A stretch of 64,000 nucleotides of DNA. Origin: Symbiodinium natans. Lineage: Eukaryota > Sar > Dinophyceae > Suessiales > Symbiodiniaceae. The position numbers and the translations under genes were made by a program. The stretch covers positions 384,571 to 448,570 of the forward strand of contig CAJNDS010002256.1 in NCBI GenBank assembly GCA_905221605.1. Reading direction: 5' to 3'. A model generated the notes under the pieces. It made no database searches. It had not been told where the DNA came from and saw only the letters and a list, made by a program, of their open reading frames with translations. The stretch's first letter is position 1. Every line of letters begins with the position of its first letter. Below are positions 22,801-34,800 of this stretch, one piece after another.

Positions 22801-25800
22801 GAAGAAATAGCAAATCTGCAGGGAAAGCCTTTGATAATCTTTGATAGCTGATAGCTGTCATTTATTTGTTCAGAGCACCCCCGCCCAACGACGCAAAAAG
22901 AGCCCAGAAAGCCCACACTTCTAACATGTTCCACCGCACAGATGCGTGCTTGTGCCATGGTCGGCATTGGGGTCTGATGGTCTTAAGGCAAGAAGCCCAA
23001 CTCGGAGAAGAAGCTGAGCATTTGCGTCTTCCAGCTTCCCGGCGCTGGAAGTTTAGGGTTTCGGGTTTTTTGAGATGTAAGCATTTGAGACTGCCGTGGG
23101 TGTAGTTAGAGCATACCCTTGACATGAGCAAGTTCCCAGCATTCTTGCGCACGGCTCCGAGCTTTGTTCTTCCAGTTCTCTTCCAGGCCACATGCATGGA
23201 GTGCTCGCAACCTCAGGATGTAGGTTCGAAAGAATGCCGGTACCCAAAAGCTCGACGGCAGTTCTGAAGAGACTTGCAAACACCAAAATCGCAGATCTCA
23301 ACACAGAGGAAGGCGAACAGCTGTGTACATTCCCAGTTGCAAACTACTGCGGGGCAGGTTCCCTCCAGACAAGGGCAACGTCGGGACTGCTGCATACCTC
23401 GATGTTTTCGGCAGCATCCACGCAGTGATGGGCGAGCAACCTGGCGATGAACATGCCAGGCCCCTTCAGTAGTGCCATTTTTGTGTTTTCCAAAGATGCT
23501 TCTCAGGTGGAGTATGTGTTGGAATTCTCGGTAGTTTGCAGAATGCTACAGCAGCTAAGCAGAGACCGTTTTAAGTTTTAAGCCAGTGTTCGTTGGGCCT
23601 AGACCATCATCTGACTTAGGTTGAAGAAGCAGGGCTACACCATCGAGGCTTCCGTGTGCAACCATCGTGTCGCGACGTTCACTTCATTTTGCACCTGCTG
23701 TTTGCAGCTCCACCTCGTGTCTCCAATGCCTTTACGCGCCCGAAACGCCAAGCCCCGATAACTCTGTCAACCTTAACTCGTGAAGGACATGCCTGAGAAT
23801 GCGGAGGGCCTGCAGAAGTCTATCTTGGAGGACCCATCGTCGGAGTAGGTGCTTGCTGGTGAGCATGGCATTAGTCGCATGGCGATTATAGCGCTCGTCA
23901 TCGTCATGAGAAGTCGACAGTTTGCGAACGCAGCCCAATCAGCATTGAAGCTTTTCTTGGAATCAAGCCCTGGAAAGCTGCACCAACATCAGTACGAGTA
24001 GTAGTTCCAAAAGAAGAGTGACCGCAACCAGCGCCCCTTCAAACACACAAACATGTACGTGGGCCAAGATCATCATGCTGGCAATGGCATCTGCACGCAT
24101 CTACATCAGAGACACGGTGCGAAAGCCCACTACTCGCATCCGAAGATTGCAAAAATGTCCTCGCACACTTGCCATGAGCGTGCATGAAAACCTTTTTAGA
24201 CTCGAAACAAAGCTGGGATGCAAAGAGTGTGGTGACGAGCAGGAGAGGTAGGGGTAAGAATGGTTGAGGGAACTGTGCCAGGACCCTGAGGCTGCAATGT
24301 CCATGTCGGACTTGAACGTCGCCTACCGCATGAGCGTGGACGAGTACGAGGACTCGACATTCCTGTCGGCCAGTAGCCGCGGTGCGATGGGTTCATTCCC
24401 AACTCCGAGGGGCTGGCGGGGCAGAAGCCCTCTCATAGTCTGACAAAACAGCCTCGCAAAAGAGAAGCAGTTGTAAGTTTTCGCAATATCTCACAATGTT
24501 GCAAGCCTGCCCTTTCGAGATCCTCGCAGCGACTGCATGCCAGTATGGGGCCACTGCAGGAATTCCCAGGGGGGGTGCAAGCTAGGAATTACCAGGAGGG
24601 GAAGTTATGAACTACCAAGGGGGGGGGGAAGTTAAAGCAGCAGATACGAATGTTGGAGGAGCTTTGCCCTTTCGCCACCGACCTCCGTGAGCCCTGCGCT
24701 CAGAAGACGGCTGGAACAGACGGGCCGTAGGCCATAGACGAATCCCCTCCACCCAAATATTAAATTCTCCCCCCCAAATACTATAGTACGACTATAGTGG
24801 GAGCATGAGAATCCACTCCCCCTAATGTTAAACACTCCCGTGCAGAGAAGCGATGAGCAGATGTTGTCCACGGCTTTCTCTGAAGACCTTGCCAGTTCAC
24901 CATCTAACACACACATCGCCAGAGAAGGACTCCCAGGCAGAATCGTAAACAAACCAAGTTGCAGGGCTCTTTCGATTTGCTCGCGATGCCAAGAAGATAG
25001 GAGGAGGACGATGATGGTGATCATGACGACCGTGATGATTACGGGTTATGAGCTTCATTACATTGATGAGGAGGGGAAGGAGGCGGAGGGCGGATGCCGG
25101 ATGCGGGATGGTTCCCTTAATCTCATGACGGATGACGACGACGTGGACGACATGCATTTGTCATCAGAACTGTATGGCTATGGCTATGGCCTTGTTTACT
25201 TGCAGGCCAGGCTTTCTCTACTATTCTTCTCCTAATGCCGCAGCTCTAAGGAACTGGGGCCCTCCGCCCGGAGAATTGAACACAGATGGCCGTGACATGC
25301 TGATCTATGGCATCCTGTCTTCAGATAATTGGGGTTCTTACTACACAGCATCCGAGCAGGTCATAGAATTTCGCCAGCCTCATTCAAGACACATGTGACA
25401 GTGTGAATACCGCCGTGAGGCAAGCACTTCGGAAACATTTTCCTTGGCGTGCAGCCTACTTTCGGCTACGAGGGTGACCCGATGAGGCTGGAAAACCCTA
25501 AACCCTAAACCCTAAACCCTAAACCCTAAACCCTAAACCCTAAACCCTAAACCCTAAACCGAATCACGCAGGTGAGTCATGGTGCCTTGTTGATGTCACA
25601 GGCTGCTCTTCGCCAAGTCGGCGTCTCCTCACCATGGCTTCGCGGCCTTCTACACGTACCTGGAGTTCATCTTCAAGGCCCGCTTCTAGTTGGGGTTTAG
25701 GGTTTAGGGTTTAGGGTTTAGGGTTTAGGGTTTAGGGATGTCTCATGCTACTGAGTTAGTTTTGTTGACATGGAAGGACGAGCTCAGCTCTGTCTGAAGC

Positions 25801-28800
25801 TGTCCTGTTTCTACATGATTTGTTATGGCAGGCAGATGCCCTAAACCCTCAACCCTCAACCCTCAACCCTAAACCCTAAACCCTAAACAGGCAGATGCCT
25901 TGCTCCACTTCGGAACCCACGGATCCCTGGAGTTCATGCCAGGCAAGCAGGTCGGCATGTCAGGCAGGATCTAGTCCAACAGAAATGGGGGTTTACGAAA
26001 TTTTGGGGTACCTGGTTGAGGGTTTAGGGTTTTCCAAAATTTGGTGGTACCTTAATGGGGTCCTTATCATAAGGGAATCCTACTATGAGGGGTCTATATG
26101 AGAGGTCCTTTATTGTCGTAAACCCCCAACTACTCGCGGGACTCCAGAATCTCTCGTCCCTGAAAGGCAGCTGCTATCCTGATCGCCTGATCTCCGTGCT
26201 GCCCAACCTCTACTACTACGCTGCAACTCGGCCCTCTCTGGAGGATGGCACTCTGCTGCTGCGCAAAATCTTGCAGCCACTTTCTGCCCATCGAAAGGCG
26301 AACAATCCGTCAGAGGCCACCATTGCCAAGCGCCGCTCTTACGCGCCAGTCTCTCAGGCGTGCGTTTCTCCCCGAAGGAGCCGAATCGTCGATCGCCCGC
26401 CCCCCTCGAGCCTTCTGGTCCAGGCTTCAGGGTCTAGGGTTGCAAACGTTGGAACCAACAACTCAGGTCCACGATATCCTACCTCACGCCACCCGCTGAG
26501 AATGCCGGCCTCTACAAGGCGTGAACTTCCAAGGGCGGACTTTGTCAGAAGATTTTGCCAGTTTTCAAACTTTTGAATGATTGAGGGACTGGGTAGCTCG
26601 AGCTCGTCCGTTAGGTGCAAATTGGGTCGCAAACCCCCTGGTCCCCCATGCCTCCCGAAACGCTCCGGACGAGCCCTTTGGGCCACTACACCGCAGAGCG
26701 TGCACAGGGCCTGAAGGAGCTCAGTGAGCTGGTCAAGTCCTACCAGGGCCTCCGTGAGAACGAGCAGCGAGGCCCAGCGACGGGTACACCAACGATTCCC
26801 TAAAGAAGCTAATTAGGGACTCCTAAGACCTCACGAGCTTGAGTGACTCTCTCCTTAGCACCACATTGAACTGCGCTTGAGAGCCGGACCGGGTTTGTAT
26901 GCAGTATGGACCAAGATGGGCGACAGGGCTGCTGGGCCGGGAGCAGACATGTGAGCGATCGCGCCTTAAGATCTCAGCAGCGCCGAAGGTGCCTCGATTG
27001 TCAACAGCATCGTGGCAACGGCTCGGCAGTGCAACCTGGACAAGGACATTGACGAGTCTCTCGACGGCAGACTTCAAAGCTGATGATCCACTCCGCATCG
27101 GAATGCCTTCAAATTATGATGCCTTCTTCTAATGCTTGACACACCTGGGGCGGAGCTGGTAAAACACAATGCTGTTGTCGCATCGGAAACTCAAGGAACT
27201 TTGGCCTGCCTGTTCTAAGACTAAGATTCGGCTGCCGGATGCACTGCGTGGGTCTTTGTGTGCTCATATAAGATTCTTGATCAGCCATAGCCTTAGCTAT
27301 ACTCATTTTTCATGAGGGGAGAGGCCTGTATAAGTCCATCGGCCTGGCATTGTGGCCGTTGCCGCTGTTTCTCTTAAATCGAGGCTTCCGTCTGAGGAGG
27401 AGGATATGGCGGGCGTGTCCATTGACGAGCGCGATGCCGTCCTGTGGCTGCAGTGAAATCCGCCCACCTCCAATCCGCGGGGCCATGATCGAGTCTCAGG
27501 GTCTCCTTGTATGAAGGATTGCTGTGGACTCTAATTGACAAGAGTGGCCCAACTCAAATTTAGGTACGGTTCTTGAGTTTGCAGGAGCATTGACTGTTCA
27601 CATTGAGACGGCGATTCCCTTGGATGAGCGACTATACTGAGGTGGTCGGAAAGGTGTATCGGCTACTCATGGAGATCGAGTCCCGAGCATTGCCCATGGG
27701 CCTGCATCAGGCGACACTTCTGATCAGGGGCAGATGGCAGGAGCAGTAACCAGTCTATGTTGACTTGATTATTTCCGCTGGAACAGAATGGCCCTGTGGT
27801 TGCCCTTTTTTGGTTCGGTTTGAGCGCGTGCTCGTGCCCAAGCATGCCTCCGCAGGTGGGCGTGCCGCCCACGGCAGAGGAGAGCGTGGCCACGCTACTG
27901 GGCGCACGGCATGCATACCTTATCACAAATCACTCCTTCCCTGGACTATGCTCACATGTCTACGGTACTGATCGGTACTGAGGCTAGTCAACATTGCCCA
28001 GCTGGACCGCCCTGCGAGGGGCCTCAGAGACAAGAGGAGGTTTCCAAATGCTGATGGCCTTAACAGGCGTAGCATCATGTAGACAATGTAGACACATCCA
28101 CATCATGATGGCTCCCCCTGACAAAGGAGATGGGCATCAAGAGCCTGCCACGCCTCCTCGCAGAGCGCAGGGGGAAGGATATCGAGGTGCCTTTACCGTT
28201 TACCGTGCACTTGTTGGACAATCTAGCGCGCAGCTGAAATCTCCACGGCCATGCAAACTCAAGACAGACCACGGGCTGGACGCGTTGCGCACAGGCCGTA
28301 TACAAGGGCAACAACGACGGAGTCCTGGAGGAGCCGTGCGGAGCATCGAGCAAACAGCCAAACTAGAGACTGGAGAGTAACTCCTAAAACTCACACACAA
28401 CGGGAGGTAACCGGATAGTGGCGGAAGCCACTCACGCTGCCGTACTTCCAACATACCCCCTTTGACGTCCAAGCCCTTTCTTCTACACTTCCCAACTTCA
28501 AGCCCCATCCCTATGACCTCAATCCTAAGCCTCAACCCCGAATCCTGACTTCTGAAACTCTGGGGTCTGCAGGACGTGGCACTGGTGCAGGAGGCCGGGT
28601 GTTTGCAGCAAGCGTTGCTTGGGCTGACGGAGTGCGCAGTTCTGAGTTTGGGATTGACGTCTGATAGCAACTTAGAGATGCGGTATAGGATTCAGGTGCG
28701 TCCGAACAGAGTTCTGTGGGGGCTAGTGTTGGTGAGTTGCTTTGAGTGCGCAGACACACGGTCCGAGACCCCGACTTCCCCTCAATCATGCCGAGCACCT

Positions 28801-31800
28801 GCTCATGTGTCTACCAGTAGCAGGAGCAGACGGGGGTTTACGAAAATGGGGGACCCCAAAAACGTCCCCCAAAGAGTAGGATCCCTTATAACAAGGACCC
28901 CAATAAGGTAACCTGATAATTTCGGAAACCGCCAGATTCGGCCCCTATACATAGCAGCGACATGAAGTTCCAATCAGGCCCTGCATCCAGATTAGATGCT
29001 GGGAACTTGATCTTCTCCCTTCCTACCCACACCTTGCTCGTAGACTCCTATTCATATCCTGACCCGGATATACCTGGGGACGTGTCATCGTCGGCTTCCA
29101 ACCCCTAGGCGTCACTCCAATGCAAGGGTTTAGGGTTTAGGGTTTAGGGCTTCTTTTTTTTTCAGATCACCCTGGCGAGCCGTGCGGCCGTCGGGGCCCT
29201 CGTGCAGAAGTCCACGAACTCGGAGCCCAGCGCCACATGTGGGGGGTTCCGAAATTAGGGGGTACCTTCTTGGGGTCCTTATTGTAAGGGGATCCTATTA
29301 TTTGGTGGTTCATAGATCTGGGGTCCCTTAGTTTTGTAAACTCCCATGTGGGTGGATGAGTGCTGAGTTGTTCAGGGTTTGGCTTTCAAGGCGCCTTGGG
29401 GCGAAGGATTGTCAGTTTTGGCGGTCAGGCTCGGTTGTTGCATGTTGCCGGAGAAGCCTCAGATTGACCCCGAAGGGATTGAGAGCTTTGGACTGGCATG
29501 TATCGGCATGTACGAGTAGGTCAAACTCCATGCCTCACCCTCGGCCTTTGTCTCCGAACCACTACGCAGCAGTCGTTGTCAGCTTTGTAGGACTCTGTAG
29601 CTTGGGGACAGCTGGGTCGCTGGCATATCCTGAGTGTGGTCCAGTTGGGCCTTGGGGGGGCCTCCCAAGCTGCGTGGCTTGCTCACGTCTGCGCGCGAGG
29701 AGGGGCGCGTGGAGGAGGTGAACCCCTTCATGCAGGATCTTTGGGGTGCAAGAAGCCGTCACAAGTGATTGGCTGGCCAACATGATGCATGGCAGGTCTT
29801 GCTACTTTGGCTAAGCTGATTTATGGGATACTTCTATTCCCTGGCGGCAAGCCCTCAGCAATTGTCTTGGTAAATCTAGGCGCAAAAGTTCTGGCGCAAG
29901 TTAACGCAGCTCGTTGATTGATTGTTGGGGGCATAGCACCGACCTTTTGTCCCCGCCGGCAGGATGTTTTTAACTTCTTTTCCGGCGGCTCTGAGTACAA
30001 GAAGGCCCTTGAAGAGGCCTTCCCATGCCTTCCCACTGCACGTGCGATGCTGCGAGGAAGTTTTTGCGATTCAGGTCTCGTTTTGTGGTGCCTCTCTCCC
30101 GAAGACAAAGGGCGAGGGCAGACTCTAGACTCTCTGGAGTCTTCATAGATTTTTTGCACTCCGCTAAGTGAGAGCTTCAGATGCTTCACAGGTCGGCTTC
30201 GACGGCGTCAGCGATGACGATCTGAAGCCCCTCTTCGAGTGCGCCGCCAGAGCTCAGGGCTTCCTCCCGCGGCAGATCGTCGCTCTTCGAACAAAGCCCC
30301 TACAGACCTCATGAGATTCTGGGGGCTCGTGCTTGAAGCCCAAGCAAGCTCTGAAACCCTGAGCACTAAGACAGAAGCCGCCCTAAAGCCCAAACAAGCC
30401 TTGAACTCGAAAGCCATTTGCCCGTAAACGCCAGGGTTCCAAGCCCTGGAGGTACTTGCAGACTTGCCTCGGCGAGGTTGTGCGCAACAACGAGGCAGAG
30501 ATCACCTCCTTGATGAAGGGCTACAAACATCGAGGGTTGCACAGGGTTTTGGGTTGGAGTTTCTGGCTTTGGGTTTGAGGGGACGTTGGGGTGCAGACAT
30601 CCGGGGCTTTACGACAGGAAAGTGTTTTTCCTCACTGCCAAGCGTTCGAACCGCATATTGTTAGGGTGGTGGTGAGTTTTGGAGTTTTATTCTTGTCAGA
30701 ACTTGTGGCGCTGCCTTCTTTGCGCCTTTGATGCTCAAGGTTGGAAGCCTGATTAATGCGCTGGACGGCAAGTTCATCGAGCCAGGTGGGCTCGTTGTGT
30801 GACTGGCGACTCTGCAGCCTGCAATCCAGCAGTTGATTCGCTACAAAAGATGAGAGTTCACAGGCCCGGGCGGCGACCCCATCCGCAATCCGGATGTCCC
30901 TCGGCTGCTGCCCACTGCGTGTACAAGCCTTCAGAAGCTGAAAGCTGCACTCTCAAAGTGCATGTCCCTGACAGCGCAAGTACTCCGAATGTTCCACGCG
31001 ACACATGGATGTAGACATGATCTCGAGACCACGATGCAGATTTACAAGCCTCTTGTGGAAGTCTTCATTGCTTTAATAGCGGTGTACAGCAGCCTCTTTT
31101 GTCTTACGTGGGCACAGCCATAACCATGCACAAGCTGAAGACCTCTAAAGCTCAAACCCCTACTTGAAAGCTCATGAAGTTGGAGTTGGGCCCATGTCAA
31201 CCTTGATATACCTAGGACGTATAGGTTGCATTGTTCTGTTTATAGATTGCTTGAAAACTTAACGAATCATACCCATGAACACGAACCTTGGAGAACTGTC
31301 GAGCTTCGAGCACCCGCCCTGCAAGGTGCTTCCGACCGGCAAGAACATGCACGCCCTCGATCCTAACTCCATTCCGACGAAGGCGGGAAGAGCATGCAAG
31401 TTTGTGCTGTGCAGATGATCTTATGTGATAGAAAGTTAGATTATGCCGTAGTACATTCTAATGTTAAGAATAGTACTACAAAGACGTTATATCATAACAA
31501 TAATAACCACAATAAACTAATAAAAAATGTGCCATCGTCGGCTAAATTTGCCGAGCCCCTCTTGGAGCCTCCTACGATTTCCTCAAGATTCGACCCCGAC
31601 GTCTCGAGACATCGTTTCCTAAATTAGGTGTTGCGGGAAGTGGGGATTGATTTCAGTATTGACGCAACTCAACGACTTCTGATTCAGAAGACAGGCGTAT
31701 GCAAGCCTGCTAGGGCACCTAAACTTAAAGACGGCTTCGTTAAAGGCGGCCACGGACGTGGCCATGGTGGTCGTTGACCGCCTCCTTGATTCCCTCACCG

Positions 31801-34800
31801 AGCAGCAGGCTCGGTTGGGCTCATGCAGCCGACCCGAAAAAACCCTAAACCCTCAACCCTCAACCCTAAACCCTAAACCAAAAGAGTTCTTACAGATGCA
31901 GGCTTCCGCTTGCTGTGAACATTCAGGTGACAGTAAATGGCAGGCAAAATTACGGGCAACTGCAGGATATTGCAGGCATCCTTTACGGACGGGCCACATG
32001 TCGTGTGCCCGACGCAAAGGCAGATCACGATGTTACGAGTTTCAAGTTTCCTCGTGAAGTCATTTAATCGATTTGCTGAAGAACGAAACCCATCCGGCAT
32101 TCTGCAGAACATGTTCGCATCTCACCCTGTGCACCTGATCCCTCCTCACACCGTGCACGTGCTTCAAGAAGCTGCAGGCTTCTTTGAAAATACCGCCTCC
32201 CGCGCCTCTTACAGCCTCCATCGATCCGCCATTGCATGTTTGAGATTGTTAGTGGTGACATCAGGGCGAGATGCCAGAGTCGATTGCCTTCACCCTCTGG
32301 GGCACGGACAACATCAAGACCTATGGCGAGTCCTTGGCGCAGGCTAAGCATCGCAGATCACTCAGGGATCCGTGCGTTAGATCGTCATCATTCGTGCGAA
32401 GCAGGCAGCTCAACCCCAACAGCGGTCTCAAAGGCCCCCCCCCTCACCCCAACGCTTGAAGAGTAATTACGCGTTCGGCCAAGGGCATCTGAAATCGATG
32501 ACACCTCCAGATGTTTGGGGTTGTGCGTCGAGGTGCTGGCGCTTGTTGGAGCGCGGCCCGTTCCAGACTCCCTTGGGCGAGTGAACAAGGCAGGGAGCAG
32601 CGCTTGCCACTGGCAGAACTACAACATGCAACATATTGAACATGTGTCTTGAGCATCTTGAGCCGAGGAGTCTGTGAAAGTTGACGTTCAGGAGTGTCTG
32701 ACGGTTGGTCTCGATAGTCAGCGGCCTCCTTGTAAGTCTCTAGGATCCGAAAGCTATGTCAACTTACACAGCTGCAGGTGGAATTGATTCCGCTGGAAGA
32801 GCTGGGACGGCCTCGTATCGACGCAACTTGGCCAACTGCTGTGACATGACATGTCAAAAAAGCTTCATGTTCTTCATGATGTGCGTTTCAGGGTGAGGCA
32901 CCTTGCATTTGGGGCACACTGTGAATCGGTGCCAGCTAGCCGCCTGCCAAGTACGACATATGACCACACAAGGCAAGTGTTCATGCTTTAAAGCAAAGTT
33001 CAACGTTGTTTCGGTGCATGTGCCGTTCGCATGTGGGTACATAGCCATCAGTAGATGAAGGAAATTTCAATCACGGCGTGTGAATGCGAAGGTAGTGTGC
33101 AATTGCTCTGGTGTCTTCCGTGACCTTTTCATCAATCAGATGAACCTGCTCGATCGTGCTATCAAGGCTGGGCAACTGTGGCAGGAAGATGTCACCAGAA
33201 CTAGGTAGGCCCTTGGGGCATTTTGATTTTTCCCCTCATTGGGTTTAAGAGGATCATTTTCCGCAACATTTTGCAGAGGGTTTTAAGGGGCATCCTGGAG
33301 AACATGGCCTGCTACTTTGTTATAAGTCCGTTGCCGAAGAGGCCGCAGCGGAGGCGGATGAGCCTCCAGAGCAGAACTTCGTCCGCAAGCATGCTATGGA
33401 GCAGGCGGCAGCCCAGGGGAAGTACAGGCTGTTGTGAAGAAAATGGAACTTCATGGTGCCAGTACTTGGTTTAGGGTTTAAGATTTTAGGGTTGCCCCTA
33501 ACAGAGTGCGCAGGAGGCCGGAGGCGGATTTTTTTTTGCAGTTTGTTTCCAAAATCTGGCAGGCAGAGGAGCTCAACATCTCTCTCAGACAGGCCGCTGC
33601 ACTGAACTCGCGAGAGAGGTCCATGACTATAGACAAGTCCTAGTAGCGCCGTGGTCCTAGCTTTGGCCCCCAGCCCTCTGTGAGCTCGTAACAAGCTTCA
33701 GAATTCTGAAGAGAGAGCGTAAGAAGTTCTCGTAAGCACTTCCAGCGGTGTTTTGACCCAAGCACAGGCGGCGACGCGTGTTTTCTCCAACGCAGCGGGA
33801 TCATATTCCGCAAACGTTGGCATTGCCGTGGAGAACGGCGCCAGCGTTGACGAAGAACAGTTGCAGGTTGGACAGTGAAGAACCAATACCGCTCGTCGCC
33901 GCTAGTCTGTCTAGTCAAGGAGGCTGAGGCTTGCAAACTGTGATTGCCAGGTTCCACATGATCTGTTGTGCGAATGCATACTGTCGGGCTGCCAGGAGCA
34001 GTTTGTCACTCGAAAAGGCTTTGCGCTCAGCCTCTTGGCGGCATGGCCTCATGCGAGGTAAGCCTTCACCACGCCTGAGTTATGGGATTGGTTGAAGACT
34101 TGTGCATGCCATCAATGAAGGCCAAAGCCGCATGTAGTAACTCTGGGGCTAGAGCAGCTTTTGTTTGCAAGGATGTCGTTAGAAACACAGTGGCGCACGG
34201 CACAGCATCGCACCGACCAGAGTGCCAGCACTTAGATAAAGTGCAATCGACTCTGGGGAGGCTCGGACGCGCCCGGCGAGCTCATTGAATCTTCTGGCTT
34301 GTTCAAGTCCGCACTCAGCAAGGCGAGCATGCCTTGTGAGCGCACAAGTTGCTAGCTGTTACCTGCCCTTGCCTTGCCATCAGCTTTGCAACAAGCGATG
34401 ACAGGCTCCTCAGGACGAAGGTCGTATCTCTAACATGATGTTATCCAAGTCGCATAATATATATATATATATATATAAATACGTCATGAACTCGATCATT
34501 GGTTGCTAGGTTGACGTCACTTTCCAGAACCTGGACAGCAGCGAGATCTCGCTGACTGACGTCTCCCATTACTTTGACAACGACCCCACCAAGGTGGTTT
34601 CCAACCTCCGCAAGGCGAGCTTCACAAGATGTGCGAGCTTCTGCGAAGATAAGCGTGCAATCTATCTGCTTTCACCGAAACCCTCCTGCCAGACATGTTG
34701 ACGTAGTTTACAACCGTGCTGACTGGAACACCCGCTGCAAGAAGAAGCATCGATGTTGGAACGCACCCTCCTCCCCTCATGGTATGGTCCGGTGGGGGGG

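Larger units (their letters stand above)
19560..26783 (+). other. chlH: chlH exons 19-38 (central domain, HFGTHG region)
   Basis: Exons: 19560-19646, 20040-20092, 20453-20510, 20849-20914, 21656-21703, 22142-22228, 22576-22624, 22988-23033, 23358-23435, 23620-23647, 23786-23830, 24282 to about 24343, 25206-25309, 25420-25486, 25602-25677, 25891-25963, 26167-26222, 26298-26344, 26467-26518, 26708-26783. Conserved pieces in order include [161 protein letters not shown] and [15 protein letters not shown]. Weak points: the exon 22/23 border can shift by two residues, the end of exon 30 and start of exon 31 are not fixed by homology, and exon 38 has a GT donor that adds about four residues. Confidence 0.85.
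26989..32822 (+). other. chlH: chlH exons 39-58 (linker and start of C-terminal domain)
   Basis: Exons: 26989-27055, 27384-27438, 27642-27710, 27856-27901, 27988-28013, 28127-28186, 28295-28330, 28573-28593, 29166-29222, 29700-29735, 29963-30016, 30192-30238, 30452-30494, 30740-30785, 30864-30895, 31326-31382, 31746-31808, 32265-32342, 32533-32589, 32778-32822. Conserved pieces: [156 protein letters not shown]. Exons 48-50 are the least conserved part but keep phase and length. GA donors follow exons 45, 47 and 48. Confidence 0.85.

Noticed and set aside
26223-26297. Continuation of chlH exon 35 through 26297
   Set aside because: The frame is open, but it would add 25 residues between YYYA and [12 protein letters not shown], which are adjacent in ChlH. 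A 75-bp GC-AG intron fits exactly.
30495-30530. Continuation of chlH exon 51 (AEITSLMKG)
   Set aside because: It reads on in frame past the donor, but the true continuation ([12 protein letters not shown] at 30740) aligns without gap, so this is intron.
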